From Negativibacillus massiliensis (lineage in GTDB: Bacteria; Bacillota; Clostridia; Oscillospirales; Ruminococcaceae): 64,000 bases of DNA. Where the stretch lies: assembly GCF_900148495.1 (NCBI RefSeq), contig NZ_FTRU01000008.1, positions 62,001-126,000 of the forward strand, given 5' to 3'. Of this stretch, positions 31,064 to 40,910 are shown piece after piece; within the stretch, counting starts at the first letter, position 1; each line of letters starts with the position of its first letter. A program made the position numbers and the translations under genes. The notes below the pieces were generated by a model that ran no database searches, had not been told where the DNA came from, and saw only the letters and a list, made by a program, of their open reading frames with translations.

Positions 31064-32140
31064 ATGGAAAGGAATTTTGAGTGGCAGAACAAGGCGGACA
31101 TCAAGTCGCTGACGCTTTCGGAGCTGACCGAACAGCTGGTGGCACTGGGTCAGCCAAAATTTCGCGGCAAGCAGATTTATTCCTGGCTGCATGAAAAGAG
31201 GGTCAAATCCTTTGATGAGATGACAAACCTTTCTGCGGCATTGCGGGAAGATCTTTCCAAACGGTATTACATAAACCAGCTGTCAGTCATCAAAAAGCTG
31301 GTTTCAAAACTGGATGGAACACAAAAATATCTGCTGAGATTAAAAGATAACAACTGTGTGGAAGCAGTTTTGATGAAGTACAGGTACGGAAACAGCATCT
31401 GTATCTCAACGCAGGTTGGCTGTCGGATGGGATGTAAATTCTGCGCTTCCACCCTGGCAGGTCTGGTGCGTTCCCTGGAGCCTTCTGAGATGCTCGATGA
31501 GATCTATACCGTGACCGAGGAAAGTGGTCAGCGGGTAAGCAACGTGGTGCTCATGGGAATCGGAGAACCGTTTGATAACTACGATAATGTTATGAAGTTT
31601 CTGGACATCCTTTCTTCACCGGAAGGTTATAATCTCAGCCTGCGCCACCTGTCGCTCTCTACCTGCGGCCTGGTAGACAGAATCTATGAATTGGCGGAGA
31701 AAAAAACAGGTCTTACCCTTTCCATTTCGCTTCATGCACCAAACGATGAGATTCGAAGCCAGACCATGCCGATCAATAAGCGGTATCCGATCGATGAGTT
31801 GCTCAAAGCCTGCCGGTATTACTTTAAGACAACCGGACGCAGGATTTCCTTTGAGTATGCACTGATAGAAGGAGTAAATGACGAGATTCGACATGCAAAC
31901 GAACTTGCAGATCGATTAAAGGGTATGTCGGCGCATGTAAATCTGATTCCTGTCAATCCTGTAAAGGAGAGAGGATTTAAGCGAGGTTCCAGACAGCGTA
32001 TCGAGGCATTTCAGAAGGCGCTGGAGGCAAGAGGGGTCAATGCCACTGTACGGCGGGAGCTGGGAGCGGATATCAATGCCGCGTGCGGACAGCTTCGCCG
32101 GGAATATGACCAGCAGCGCCAGGAGGAGGAAAAGCAGTGA
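31064..32140 (+). CDS. rlmN: Dual-specificity 23S rRNA/tRNA m2A methyltransferase
   Basis: Radical-SAM enzyme that methylates A2503 of 23S rRNA and A37 of tRNA. The iron-sulfur motif [10 protein letters not shown] is near residue 121, and the second catalytic Cys lies in NAACGQL near the C-terminus. [10 protein letters not shown] and [11 protein letters not shown] are family hallmarks. It is 358 aa and overlaps the phosphatase gene by 4 nt. Confidence 0.95.
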   Translation: MERNFEWQNKADIKSLTLSELTEQLVALGQPKFRGKQIYSWLHEKRVKSFDEMTNLSAALREDLSKRYYINQLSVIKKLVSKLDGTQKYLLRLKDNNCVEAVLMKYRYGNSICISTQVGCRMGCKFCASTLAGLVRSLEPSEMLDEIYTVTEESGQRVSNVVLMGIGEPFDNYDNVMKFLDILSSPEGYNLSLRHLSLSTCGLVDRIYELAEKKTGLTLSISLHAPNDEIRSQTMPINKRYPIDELLKACRYYFKTTGRRISFEYALIEGVNDEIRHANELADRLKGMSAHVNLIPVNPVKERGFKRGSRQRIEAFQKALEARGVNATVRRELGADINAACGQLRREYDQQRQEEEKQ

Positions 32141-32871
32141 TTAAGTTTATGGGGGCGACCGATACCGGAAAGGTTCGCCAGCAGAACCAGGACGCGTTCA
32201 TCTGCCGGCGAGTGGGAGAAAATACAGGCTATGCCATCGTATGTGACGGCATGGGCGGAGAAAAAGCCGGTGAGGTCGCAAGTGCAACAGCGTGCCAGCT
32301 GATTGATAAATTTTTTCACCGTGATGTCAACGAAGAGATGAGCGAATCGGCGGCTAAAGCGGTGATCTTTTCTGCAATCAGTGCAGCAAACGCAAAGGTA
32401 TACTCGATGGCAAAAGAGAATCCGGACTATCATGGTATGGGCACGACGCTGGTGTTGGCTGTGGTAGTAGGAGAAAATATGCACATCGTCAACATAGGGG
32501 ACAGCCGCATTTATATGGCGGAGAAAAAGGCAGTCAAACAGCTGACAAGGGACCATACTCTGGTTCAGAATCTTCTGGACCGCGGTCAAATCAGTCAGCA
32601 GGAAGCGCTCAACCACCCGAAGAAGCATTACATTACCCGTGCCATCGGTGTGGGGGATACGCTGGATATTGATTATCAGATGTATGAGCTGAAAAAAGAG
32701 AGCATTGTTTTGCTGTGTACGGATGGACTTTCCAACTATCTGGAAATAGAAAAACTGCCGGAGCTGCTCAAAAACTGTATCCGAAAGGAAAGTCTTGCCG
32801 ATCTGATTGATTTCGCCAACGATCAGGGCGGCTCGGACAACATTACAGCGGTTATGCTGTACCGGAAATAA
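32137..32871 (+). CDS. prpC: PP2C-type Ser/Thr phosphatase
   Basis: Counterpart of the PrkC kinase. The metal-binding PP2C motifs are [39 protein letters not shown] and [11 protein letters not shown]. It is 244 aa. The start is GTG 32137, overlapping rlmN, with CAGGAGGAGG upstream. It lies 25 nt before the kinase gene, the conserved pair. Confidence 0.95.
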   Translation: MIKFMGATDTGKVRQQNQDAFICRRVGENTGYAIVCDGMGGEKAGEVASATACQLIDKFFHRDVNEEMSESAAKAVIFSAISAANAKVYSMAKENPDYHGMGTTLVLAVVVGENMHIVNIGDSRIYMAEKKAVKQLTRDHTLVQNLLDRGQISQQEALNHPKKHYITRAIGVGDTLDIDYQMYELKKESIVLLCTDGLSNYLEIEKLPELLKNCIRKESLADLIDFANDQGGSDNITAVMLYRK

Positions 32872-32896
32872 CGCCCGATTTGCAGGAGGCATTTAG

Positions 32897-34999
32897 ATGG
32901 ATAAATACATTGGAAAAAGACTGGACGGACGTTACGAGATCAGGGAACTGATTGGTGTCGGAGGTATGGCAAACGTCTACAAGGCGTATGATGTTTTGGA
33001 AAAACGCATTGTAGCGGTCAAAATCCTCCGGGAAGAATATATGGACAACGACGAATTTATGCGTCGTTTTCGCAATGAATCCAGAGCAATCTCGCTTTTG
33101 GATCATCCCAATATTGTAAAGGTGTACGATGTTATCTTTTCCAACCGGATTCAGTCGATTGTCATGGAATATATCGACGGAATTACCCTGAAAGATTACA
33201 TCGATCAGGAGCATGTTCTGCGCTGGAAAGAAGCGGTGCATTTTACCGTTCAGATTTTAAAGGCACTTCAACATGCGCACGATAAAGGAATCATCCATCG
33301 CGATATCAAGCCGCACAACATCATGCTGTTATCTGATGGTACGATCAAAATTACCGATTTTGGCATTGCGCGTTTTTCCAGAAGCAATACCAAGACCATT
33401 ACCGATAAGGCAATTGGTTCGGTACACTATATTAGCCCGGAACAGGCAAGCGGAGCATTTACCGATGCCCGCAGCGATATCTATTCTCTGGGCGTTATGA
33501 TGTTTGAGATGCTCACCGGAAAGCTGCCGTTTGAAGCAGATTCTCTGGTATCGGTTGCAATCAAGCAGATCCAGAGCCAGCCAACTCTGCCGCGCTCAAT
33601 TAATCCAGATATCCCGGAAGGATTGCAGGATATCGTGATGCGCGCTATGCAGAAGGATGCAGCAAAGCGCTATCAGTCTGCGGCTGAGATGCTGCACGAC
33701 ATCGACGAATTTAAGAAAAACCCTTCCATTGTGTTCGCTTATAAATATGAACAGCCGGTACAGACGCATATCCAGCAGGAGCTGCGCCACAATCAGGAGG
33801 AACAGAGAGGGTTAGACAGGGAGCAAAGGCCAATGAAACGAGAAAGACCATCTTCCAAAAAGAAAACAGAAGCGGATTACGAGGAAAGAAAACCGCTTCC
33901 GCTTATTCCGGTCATGGCCGGTATCGCATTTGCGTTTCTTCTGGCAGCGGGAGCTTTCATTGGCATGCTGTTTTTGGTCAATAAACCGTTTGAGCAGGTC
34001 GCAAACGTGAAGGTCCCGGATCTTGTAGGAATGAACTATGAAAGCATCAAGACCAAGTATTCTGACCAGTTCAAGATTGAGGTTGAAGAAAAAGCTCCAA
34101 GCAGCCTGTATGAAGAAGGCGAGATCTATGACCAGAACCCGGACCCGGGCAGAACGGTTAAGGAACATTCCACCATTACCATCAAGGTAAGTACCGGTAA
34201 GGAAACCATCGTGCTGGATGATTACGCTGGAAAGGATTCCACCGAAGTATTCCGTGATCTGAGCAGCAAGAATCTCACTTGGACCGAGACCGAGACCTAT
34301 TCCAACGAATATCCGGCAGGAACGGTTGTAATGACAGCGCCAGGTGCAGGCGAAGAGGTCGGCGAAGGCGATGAGATCAGTGTTTATGTCAGCTTGGGTT
34401 CTCAGGAGCAGAATCAGACAGTTCCGCTGGTAGTAGGAATGAACTTCCATGAGGCAAAGACCCTGCTTTCCACCAGACGTCTGCGAATTGAGTGTGTGGA
34501 AGAGGTACAGCCTCAGACTGATGAAGACGGAAAGACCATAGCAGGTCAGGTAGCGGCAGGAACGATTCTGGAGCAGAGCCCGAATGAGGATGCATTGGTT
34601 CCGGCAGGAACGGTCATCAATGTTAAGGTTATGGGCGGCGAAGGATGGGAAGATCCGAACAAGCCGAGACAGGTCGAAATTTCCTTTGATCTGCCGGAAG
34701 GTGATGGAAAGGTTCACGTTCAGACCTATGTGGATGGCAAGGAAACCGGATATGGTGACCCGGATCTGTCCAAGCAGTCTACCTGGACAACAAAACCGAC
34801 CGGTAAAGGTGACAGCAAGGTAGAGATCTATATTGATGGAGAGCTCTATCTGACCTATGATGTCAACTTTGATACCGGTGTTGTAGTTCCGACAACCGAT
34901 CTTCAGGCAGTTGGTGAGTACCTGAACAACCGTGATTCACAGGAAGACAGCACCGACAATGAAGATGACGATGAATACGCACAACCATCCGATGAGTAG
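32897..34999 (+). CDS. prkC: PASTA-domain Ser/Thr kinase
   Basis: Senses cell-wall fragments and controls growth, wall synthesis and spore germination in Firmicutes. The kinase domain has GVGGMANVYKAYD, VAVKIL, HRDIKPHNIML near residue 134 and DFGIARF near 154. A transmembrane helix lies at about 340-362. Three PASTA repeats (about 370-437, 438-505, 510-583) follow, then an Ig-like C-terminal domain and an acidic tail. It is 700 aa. Confidence 0.96.
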   Translation: MDKYIGKRLDGRYEIRELIGVGGMANVYKAYDVLEKRIVAVKILREEYMDNDEFMRRFRNESRAISLLDHPNIVKVYDVIFSNRIQSIVMEYIDGITLKDYIDQEHVLRWKEAVHFTVQILKALQHAHDKGIIHRDIKPHNIMLLSDGTIKITDFGIARFSRSNTKTITDKAIGSVHYISPEQASGAFTDARSDIYSLGVMMFEMLTGKLPFEADSLVSVAIKQIQSQPTLPRSINPDIPEGLQDIVMRAMQKDAAKRYQSAAEMLHDIDEFKKNPSIVFAYKYEQPVQTHIQQELRHNQEEQRGLDREQRPMKRERPSSKKKTEADYEERKPLPLIPVMAGIAFAFLLAAGAFIGMLFLVNKPFEQVANVKVPDLVGMNYESIKTKYSDQFKIEVEEKAPSSLYEEGEIYDQNPDPGRTVKEHSTITIKVSTGKETIVLDDYAGKDSTEVFRDLSSKNLTWTETETYSNEYPAGTVVMTAPGAGEEVGEGDEISVYVSLGSQEQNQTVPLVVGMNFHEAKTLLSTRRLRIECVEEVQPQTDEDGKTIAGQVAAGTILEQSPNEDALVPAGTVINVKVMGGEGWEDPNKPRQVEISFDLPEGDGKVHVQTYVDGKETGYGDPDLSKQSTWTTKPTGKGDSKVEIYIDGELYLTYDVNFDTGVVVPTTDLQAVGEYLNNRDSQEDSTDNEDDDEYAQPSDE

Positions 35000-35002
35000 T
35001 AT

Positions 35003-35037
35003 AAAAAACAGCCTTGCAGATGCAGGGCTGTTTTTTT
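35003..35037 (+). terminator. Terminator after prkC
   Basis: AAAAAACAGCC and GGCTGTTTTTTT with an inner TGCA/TGCA pair: a strong rho-independent terminator ending the rsmB-prkC unit. Confidence 0.9.
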
Positions 35038-35079
35038 ACAGAAATTTGTAAGAGAAGTATCGCCTTTTTTACGAAATTT

Positions 35080-35088
35080 TGGTATAAT
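35080..35088 (+). promoter_or_regulatory. Extended -10 promoter for the GNAT gene
   Basis: TGG followed by TATAAT (35083-35088) gives an extended -10. No good -35 is visible. It lies 52 nt before the GNAT start and probably drives the rsgA-thiN-spoVM series too. Confidence 0.6.
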
Positions 35089-35139
35089 AAAAAGATAATG
35101 GATCGGTTAAAATCAAAAGTGACGGGAAGAGGAAAAAGT

Positions 35140-35643
35140 ATGTTGGCAGAGCAAAATATCATCATCCGGCCGCTGGAAGAGCGTGATCTTCCGATTCTTA
35201 CCCGCTGGCAGAGTCCGGAGTTTCGTGGAGCTTTTCAGGAGTGTCAAATGGAATCGGAGATCGAGCGAAAAAATCAGTTGATGGAAAACGGATTTTGTAC
35301 GTCGCAGTTTCAGATGCTGATGATCGAACAGGATGAGGTAGCATCTGGGCTGATTTACCTTAATTTTGTACGGGAAGGACTGGTTCGACTGGGATTGGTT
35401 CTTGATCCAAAAGCAAGAGGCAATCATCTGGGAAGCAGAGCGTTAATGCTTTGTCGGGATTATCTGTTGGATAATTTTCCTGTTGTCCGACTGGAAGCAG
35501 ATACGGATATTGACAATATTGCAGCACAAAAAGTGCTGGAACGCTGCGGATTCTGTGCCGAAGGCGTTTTGAGAAAGTATCGCTTCCACCATGGAAGCTA
35601 TCGTGACAGTTATTTGTACAGCTATATCAGAGAATCATATTAA
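35140..35643 (+). CDS. GNAT family N-acetyltransferase
   Basis: A 167-residue GNAT of the RimJ/RimL-like type. IIIRPLEERDLPILTRW begins the domain, LGLVLDPKARGNHLGSRAL is the acetyl-CoA pyrophosphate loop, and ADTDIDNIAAQKVLERCGF, then EGVLRKYRF, is typical of RimJ/RimL. The target is not known. ATG 35140 has GGAAGAGGAAAAAGT before it. An in-frame ATG at 35098 lies too close to the -10. Confidence 0.88.
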   Translation: MLAEQNIIIRPLEERDLPILTRWQSPEFRGAFQECQMESEIERKNQLMENGFCTSQFQMLMIEQDEVASGLIYLNFVREGLVRLGLVLDPKARGNHLGSRALMLCRDYLLDNFPVVRLEADTDIDNIAAQKVLERCGFCAEGVLRKYRFHHGSYRDSYLYSYIRESY

Positions 35644-35660
35644 CAGAGGTGAAAAGCAGT

Positions 35661-36566
35661 TTGACAAAACAGAATGTTCGGGGAAGAATCATAAAATCGC
35701 TGGGCGGATTTTACTATGTTGCCGACAGTGAACAAAAGGGAAATATCATCGAGTGTCGTGCGCGCGGAGCGTTTCGTCAGCAGAACGTAAAGCCTTGTGT
35801 TGGAGACTGGGCACAGGTAGAACTGACACCGCAGGGAAAAGGTTATGTGGTAGAGATTGAAGAGCGAAAAAACAGTCTGGTTCGTCCACCGCTTGCAAAT
35901 CTTGATCAGCTGGTGCTGGTGGTATCTATCGCAGACCCTGCTCCAAACGCTTTTGTTTTGGACAAATTGATTGCGATTGCAGAGTATCAGGAGATCGAAC
36001 CGATCATCGTCATCACAAAGTGCGATCTGGCAGATCCGGAAGAATTTGCACAGATCTACCGCAAGGCAGGATTTACTGTGCTGGAAACCAAGAGTTTGCA
36101 GCATGAGGGCATTGAGTCGGTGATGGAGATTTTAAAAGACAAGACCAGCGCTTTCTGCGGCAACTCGGGTGCGGGAAAATCGACCCTGTTAAATGCAATT
36201 GACCCAAGACTTAGCCTGGATACCGGAGATATCAGCCAGAAGTTGGGACGTGGACGTCACACCACACGCCATGTGGAACTGTATGAGCTGCCATCCGGCG
36301 GTTTTGTTGCAGATACACCAGGATTTTCGGCAGTGGATCTGGAAAAATTCCAGATTATCCTCAAGGACGAACTGGCAGGATGTTTTCGGGAAATGCGCCA
36401 GTATGAAGGAAAATGTCGTTTTCGCGGCTGTTCCCATACCAAGGAAGCAGGCTGTGCCGTATTGGAAGCGGTCAAAAATGGAGAGATTTCCCAAAGCCGC
36501 CACCAGAGTTATTTAAACCTGTATGAACTAGCCAAGAATATTAAGGAATGGGAAATCGGACGATAA
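35661..36566 (+). CDS. rsgA: Ribosome small-subunit GTPase RsgA
   Basis: Circularly permuted GTPase that helps 30S maturation. It has an N-terminal OB-fold, then G4 ITKCDL, G1 GNSGAGKSTLLN near residue 167, G3 DTPGFS, and the C-terminal zinc region CRFRGCSHTKEAGC. It is 301 aa. TTG 35661 is the probable start since AGAGGTG lies about 9 nt upstream. Followed by thiN, as in Bacillus except that rpe is missing between them. Confidence 0.95.
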   Translation: MTKQNVRGRIIKSLGGFYYVADSEQKGNIIECRARGAFRQQNVKPCVGDWAQVELTPQGKGYVVEIEERKNSLVRPPLANLDQLVLVVSIADPAPNAFVLDKLIAIAEYQEIEPIIVITKCDLADPEEFAQIYRKAGFTVLETKSLQHEGIESVMEILKDKTSAFCGNSGAGKSTLLNAIDPRLSLDTGDISQKLGRGRHTTRHVELYELPSGGFVADTPGFSAVDLEKFQIILKDELAGCFREMRQYEGKCRFRGCSHTKEAGCAVLEAVKNGEISQSRHQSYLNLYELAKNIKEWEIGR

Positions 36567-36582
36567 AAAGAGGGACAGAAAG

Positions 36583-37218
36583 ATGAACCGATGTGTGATT
36601 TTTGGAGGCGGTGAGATTGCAGATATCCGCTATACACAAAACCTTCTGCAAAAAGGGGATTACATCATCTGTGCAGACCGTGGTTATGCTTACTGCTCGT
36701 CGATCAATGTGATTCCAGATTTGGTGCTGGGGGATTTTGATTCTTACAGCGGAAAAGTTTCGCCAAAATGTGAGATTCTGCGATATCCAATTGAGAAGGA
36801 TGACACCGACACCATGCTTGCAGTCAAAGAAGCCATCCGACGGGGATATCAGGAAATTTTGATGGTGGGGATGCTTGGCGGAAGGCTTGACCATACCCTT
36901 GCCAATATCCAGACACTGGTTTATGCGGTTCAGCATGGAGAATCGGCACAGATTATCGACAAGGGCTGCCGCATTACGGTAATCAAGGATAACCAGAGTG
37001 TCACCATTCCGTATGAGAGAGGATTTCATTTTTCTGTGTTCTGCCACAGTGATAAAGCACAGGGTGTAAGCATTCGACACGCAAAATATGAGCTGGAAGA
37101 CGCTGATATCACCAACGGCTTTCCAATCGGAGTCAGCAATGCCTTCCTTCCGGGAGAGGATGCACAGGTAAGTGTTCAAAAGGGAATTCTGGTGATTGTG
37201 GCAAATCAGGGAGAGTAA
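36583..37218 (+). CDS. thiN: Thiamine diphosphokinase
   Basis: Converts thiamine to thiamine diphosphate with ATP. LVLGDFDSYSG and EKDDTDTMLAVKEAI are the catalytic regions, and GMLGGRLDHTLANIQTL follows. It is 211 aa. GAGGGACAGAAAG precedes the ATG. It lies between rsgA and spoVM, the conserved order. Confidence 0.94.
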   Translation: MNRCVIFGGGEIADIRYTQNLLQKGDYIICADRGYAYCSSINVIPDLVLGDFDSYSGKVSPKCEILRYPIEKDDTDTMLAVKEAIRRGYQEILMVGMLGGRLDHTLANIQTLVYAVQHGESAQIIDKGCRITVIKDNQSVTIPYERGFHFSVFCHSDKAQGVSIRHAKYELEDADITNGFPIGVSNAFLPGEDAQVSVQKGILVIVANQGE

Positions 37219-37294
37219 AATCACAAGTTTTGCTTCTTTTACATAGAATACAGCAAAAGCCATCATGGTTTGGCTGTAAAGGAGGCAATGTGAT

Positions 37295-37381
37295 ATGAAA
37301 GTAGTTGTAATCAAAAGCCCAAAATTTCTCTCGGGAATTTTACGTATGATCTTTAAAATACATAAGGAAGAAGAACTTTAA
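37295..37381 (+). CDS. spoVM: Stage V sporulation protein M (SpoVM, 28 aa)
   Basis: Tiny amphipathic peptide that marks the convex forespore membrane and anchors the coat ATPase SpoIVA. MKVVVIKSPKFLSGILR aligns with Bacillus SpoVM: Ile6-Lys7, Pro9-Lys10-Phe11-Leu12, Gly14-Ile15 and Arg17 are all kept. AAAGGAGGCAATGTGAT precedes the ATG. The location right after thiN is the same as in Bacillus. A CATAGAAT about 50 nt upstream is a possible sigma-E -10 (weak). It identifies the host as a probable spore former. Confidence 0.9.
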   Translation: MKVVVIKSPKFLSGILRMIFKIHKEEEL

Positions 37382-37471
37382 TGATAGAAGGAGCGGGAGA
37401 ACCAGAGCGGTTCTTCCGCTGCCTGATATCAAAAATAATCGGAAATACAGCGAAAAGAAAGGACAAGCAAT

Positions 37472-38422
37472 ATGAACTGGACCGAAGTAAAAATTTATAC
37501 CACCACAGAAGGAATCGAACCACTGACCGGCAGTCTGCTCAGCCTTGGTATTCAGGGATTTATGATTGAGGATGCTCAGGATTTTGACGAATTTCTGCAC
37601 GATACCACACCGCACTGGGACTATATCGACCAGGAAGTCATGAAGAAAATGAAGAACTGCGAGAGCAGCGTTACCTTGTATGTTGCAGATAATCCGCAGG
37701 GAATGGAAGAGCTTGCCGGCGCAAGAGAAATTCTGGCAAGACTTAAATCCGAAGATCCGGATGGAAAATACGGCAGACTGGAAATGGAAATCAAAAATGT
37801 AAATGAAGAAGACTGGTCCAACGCATGGAAAAAATATTATCATCCAATCCGTGTTGGAGAGCGTCTGGTTGTTTGCCCATCCTGGGAAGAATATGAAAGA
37901 CAGCCTGAAGATGTCGTACTTACCTTAAATCCAGGCATGGCGTTTGGTACTGGAACTCATGATACCACCCGTCTGTGCATGGAGCTTCTGGAAAAATACA
38001 TCACTCCGGAAGTTCACGTACTGGATGTTGGCTGCGGAAGCGGTATCCTTGCCATCACTGCGGCTCTTTTGGGTGCAAAGGAGATCAAAGGCTGCGACAT
38101 CGATGAAGTAGCGGTAAAGGTAGCAGGAGAAAACGCAGATTTAAATGGTGTTGGTGACCGGATTGCCTTCCATAAGGGCGATCTTACCAGTCAGGTAGAA
38201 GGAAGCTTCCAGCTGATCTGCGCTAACATCGTTGCGGATGTTATCATCCGTCTGAGTGAGGATGTCGGCAAATATCTGGCAGAAGGCGGCATTTTTATTA
38301 CTTCTGGCATCATCGATACCAGAGAACAGGATGTTCTGGAAGCTCTGGACAAGAATGGCTTTACTGTTATCGAAAGAAGAAGTTCCGGCGGATGGGTCGC
38401 TATGGCCTGCAAAGCAAAATAG
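37472..38422 (+). CDS. prmA: Ribosomal protein L11 methyltransferase
   Basis: Trimethylates L11. The N-terminal L11-recognition domain is followed by LNPGMAFGTGTHDTTRLC, DVGCGSGILAI (SAM) and ANIVADVI. It is 316 aa. AGAAAGGACAAGCAAT precedes the ATG. It lies before rsmE, the classical pair. Confidence 0.95.
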   Translation: MNWTEVKIYTTTEGIEPLTGSLLSLGIQGFMIEDAQDFDEFLHDTTPHWDYIDQEVMKKMKNCESSVTLYVADNPQGMEELAGAREILARLKSEDPDGKYGRLEMEIKNVNEEDWSNAWKKYYHPIRVGERLVVCPSWEEYERQPEDVVLTLNPGMAFGTGTHDTTRLCMELLEKYITPEVHVLDVGCGSGILAITAALLGAKEIKGCDIDEVAVKVAGENADLNGVGDRIAFHKGDLTSQVEGSFQLICANIVADVIIRLSEDVGKYLAEGGIFITSGIIDTREQDVLEALDKNGFTVIERRSSGGWVAMACKAK

Positions 38423-38435
38423 TAGGAGAAAAGCA

Positions 38436-39161
38436 ATGCCCAGATTTTTTACACAGACCATTTCCAGAGAGGGCGGCTATATTACCGGTGATGATGCAAA
38501 GCACATTGCAAAGGTGCTGCGGATGAAAATTGGAGAAGAGCTGACCGTCTGCGACACAAAAGGATATGACTACCATTGTATGATAGAGTCACTCAGTGAC
38601 AAAGAAGTGACCCTCAAAGTGTTGAGTGCAGAAGAAAGTCAGAGTGAACCTAGTGTAAAGGTTCATCTGTATCAGGCAATGCCCAAGGGGGACAAGCTGG
38701 AACTTATCATTCAAAAAGCGGTGGAGCTTGGTGTGGACAGCATCACTCCTGTTATGACCAGACGCTGTGTGTCAAAGCCTGATGCAAAATCCATGGCAAA
38801 GAAACTGGAGCGCTATAACCGCATTGCTCTGGAAGCGGCAAAACAGAGCGGCAGAGGAAAAATCCCGCAGGTAAAACCACTGCTGGAGTTAAACGAAGCG
38901 CTGGATGAGATGGCAGAAACTTCCTGCCCGATTTTATTTTATGAAAATGCGACTGCTCCGGCAAAAGAAGTGATCGATCAGGCAGGACAGGAAATTGCGG
39001 TACTGATCGGTTCCGAGGGCGGGTTTGATGAGAGTGAAGTAGTTAAGGCAAAGGAAAAGGGTTGTCAGGTGCTTTCGCTTGGAAAGCGAATTTTGCGCTG
39101 TGAAACGGCTCCTTTGGCGGCCCTTTCCATTATCATGTTTGAAACTGGCAATATGCAGTAA
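38436..39161 (+). CDS. rsmE: 16S rRNA m3U1498 methyltransferase
   Basis: SPOUT-class enzyme methylating U1498 of 16S rRNA. The N-terminal PUA-like part has DDAKHIAKVLRMKIGEEL; the knot region has LIGSEGGFDESEV and SLGKRILRCETAPLAAL. It is 241 aa. TAGGAGAAAAGCA precedes ATG 38436. It follows prmA by 13 nt. Confidence 0.95.
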   Translation: MPRFFTQTISREGGYITGDDAKHIAKVLRMKIGEELTVCDTKGYDYHCMIESLSDKEVTLKVLSAEESQSEPSVKVHLYQAMPKGDKLELIIQKAVELGVDSITPVMTRRCVSKPDAKSMAKKLERYNRIALEAAKQSGRGKIPQVKPLLELNEALDEMAETSCPILFYENATAPAKEVIDQAGQEIAVLIGSEGGFDESEVVKAKEKGCQVLSLGKRILRCETAPLAALSIIMFETGNMQ

Positions 39162-39187
39162 TTCATGAAAAAAGGGAATGAGAAAAG

Positions 39188-40222
39188 ATGGATGGAAACA
39201 GAAGACCGCGCAATGAGTCAGCAAGAAGACCAGATTCCAGGCACAATCCCCATGGCCATCATCGGACAAGAAGATCGAGAAAAAGCCATTGGGGTTCGTT
39301 GACCCTTATTCTGGTTTTGCTGCTTGCTGCGGCAACATTGATCGGAGTGTATCTGGCAGATCACAAAAAAGAGGATGAGGGAAATCCAATTCGTTCAGAA
39401 GAAGAGATGGAACAGTCCTCGGACAAGCCTTTGGAAGATGATCCGGATAATACCCAGTCTCAGGATGAACAGAATACCGATGCAGATACTTCGGAATCCC
39501 TGGAGGAAAACAATCCAGACAACACGCAGGAAGAGGATAATGCTTCTTCCGACGGCAATTCTTCTGAGGAAAGCTATCAGCAGCTGGCAGAGGACTTTGC
39601 AAAGGAAAAAGAGGAGTATTATCTGCTTCTTGCAAATCCAGACAATCCGCTGCCAGAAGATTGGACAGTGGAAACAGAAGAAGTTCAGGGTGGATTTGTG
39701 ATGGATTCCAGAGTAGCAGGAGCAGCCAGAGAGATGATTCAGGCGGCGGCAGAAGATGGGGTTGACCTGATGGTCTGCTCAGCTTATCGTTCGATCGAGA
39801 AACAGCAGCAGCTGTTTGATAGCTCGGTGCAGCGTTATATGGCACAGGGTATGACCGAGGAAGAGGCCTATGCCCAGACTGCAACCGAAACAGCAATTCC
39901 TGGAACCAGTGAACACCAGACCGGACTGGCGGCAGATATTGTAACACCGACTCATCAGACTCTGGACCCGGAATTTGCAGATACCGATGCCGGAAAGTGG
40001 CTGAGTGAACACGCGCATGAATACGGATTTGTTCAGCGCTATCCGGAAGATAAACAGGATATCACCAAGATTATTTATGAATCGTGGCATTATCGTTTTG
40101 TTGGAAAAACCCATGCAAAACTGATGAAGGAAAGTGGACTTTGTCTGGAGGAATATCTCCAGCAGGAAGTACCGGAAGGCTATACCGGTATCCGTGATCC
40201 GTTTGAAGATCCTCAGGAATAG
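39188..40222 (+). CDS. VanY-type D-Ala-D-Ala carboxypeptidase
   Basis: Trims peptidoglycan stem peptides outside the cell. It has a basic N-terminus, a membrane anchor (LTLILVLLLAAATLIGVYLA, about residues 38-58), an acidic Asn/Asp/Glu-rich linker (60-130), then the VanY peptidase domain with SAYRSIEKQQQLF, SEHQTGLAADIV and ESWHYRFVG, the zinc ligands. It is 344 aa. The linker probably spans part of the wall. Confidence 0.92.
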   Translation: MDGNRRPRNESARRPDSRHNPHGHHRTRRSRKSHWGSLTLILVLLLAAATLIGVYLADHKKEDEGNPIRSEEEMEQSSDKPLEDDPDNTQSQDEQNTDADTSESLEENNPDNTQEEDNASSDGNSSEESYQQLAEDFAKEKEEYYLLLANPDNPLPEDWTVETEEVQGGFVMDSRVAGAAREMIQAAAEDGVDLMVCSAYRSIEKQQQLFDSSVQRYMAQGMTEEEAYAQTATETAIPGTSEHQTGLAADIVTPTHQTLDPEFADTDAGKWLSEHAHEYGFVQRYPEDKQDITKIIYESWHYRFVGKTHAKLMKESGLCLEEYLQQEVPEGYTGIRDPFEDPQE

Positions 40223-40253
40223 ATCACTTATCAAGATAAAGGATGGTTTGATT

Positions 40254-40871
40254 TTGACAGGACAGAAAAAGCATGGAGGATGGGGCGAGAAAAATACCTG
40301 GTTTGAAAAGGGATGTGTTTCTCTGGCATTTTTCCTGTCTGCTGTGCTTATTCTTCTGTTTGGAATCCGAATTGCGGGCAATACCATTCAGGTGGCACAG
40401 GCAGAAAAAATTGAGATTATCAACAATCTTGTGGAAGGTTTGAGCGAAAGCTCCAAGATAAAAAGCCAGAGCAAAAAGGTTCAGAGTGTTGTTTATAAAT
40501 ATCTGGAAGCCTATATCCGCGCGATTGCAGGATTTGAGTTTGTTCCCCGCAACGATTTTACCGTCCTGACTCAGATCCTCAACAGCATCCCGGAGGAAAC
40601 AGATGTGCTTTCCTTTGTTTATCATGGACGAAACCTGACCATACGAACTACCCAGCCGCAGCAGGAATGTGTCCTGGAAATGGTCGAGCACCTGGAACAG
40701 AGGGCAGAAAATGACGGGGAATTTTCCGATGTGGTGTACAGCTATTACCTGGATGGGGAAGGGCAGTATATTGCAGAGATTACCTTGGTGGCACATCATT
40801 ATGATGAGCAGAACCTGAGTGAAGAACTGGAAAAGTTCTTGCCCAAAACACAGCAATCCCAAACATCTTGA
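40254..40871 (+). CDS. Single-span membrane protein, unknown function
   Basis: A 205-residue protein with one N-terminal membrane helix (GCVSLAFFLSAVLILLFGIR) and a coiled-coil/alpha-beta extracytoplasmic part (LTQILNSIPEETDVLSFVYH, then GRNLTIRTTQPQQECVLEMV). Architecture and pattern resemble PilN-type fimbrial assembly proteins, but no other pilus gene is nearby; treat this as a weak hint. TTG 40254 follows AAAGGATGG, which supports the start. Confidence 0.7.
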   Translation: MTGQKKHGGWGEKNTWFEKGCVSLAFFLSAVLILLFGIRIAGNTIQVAQAEKIEIINNLVEGLSESSKIKSQSKKVQSVVYKYLEAYIRAIAGFEFVPRNDFTVLTQILNSIPEETDVLSFVYHGRNLTIRTTQPQQECVLEMVEHLEQRAENDGEFSDVVYSYYLDGEGQYIAEITLVAHHYDEQNLSEELEKFLPKTQQSQTS

Positions 40872-40910
40872 TTATGACTTGATGCCAGAACAAAAACAGG
40901 AGAAATAAAG

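Noticed and set aside
40254-40871. Naming the unknown membrane protein as PilN.
   Set aside because: Only a loose pattern match, with no other pilus genes around.
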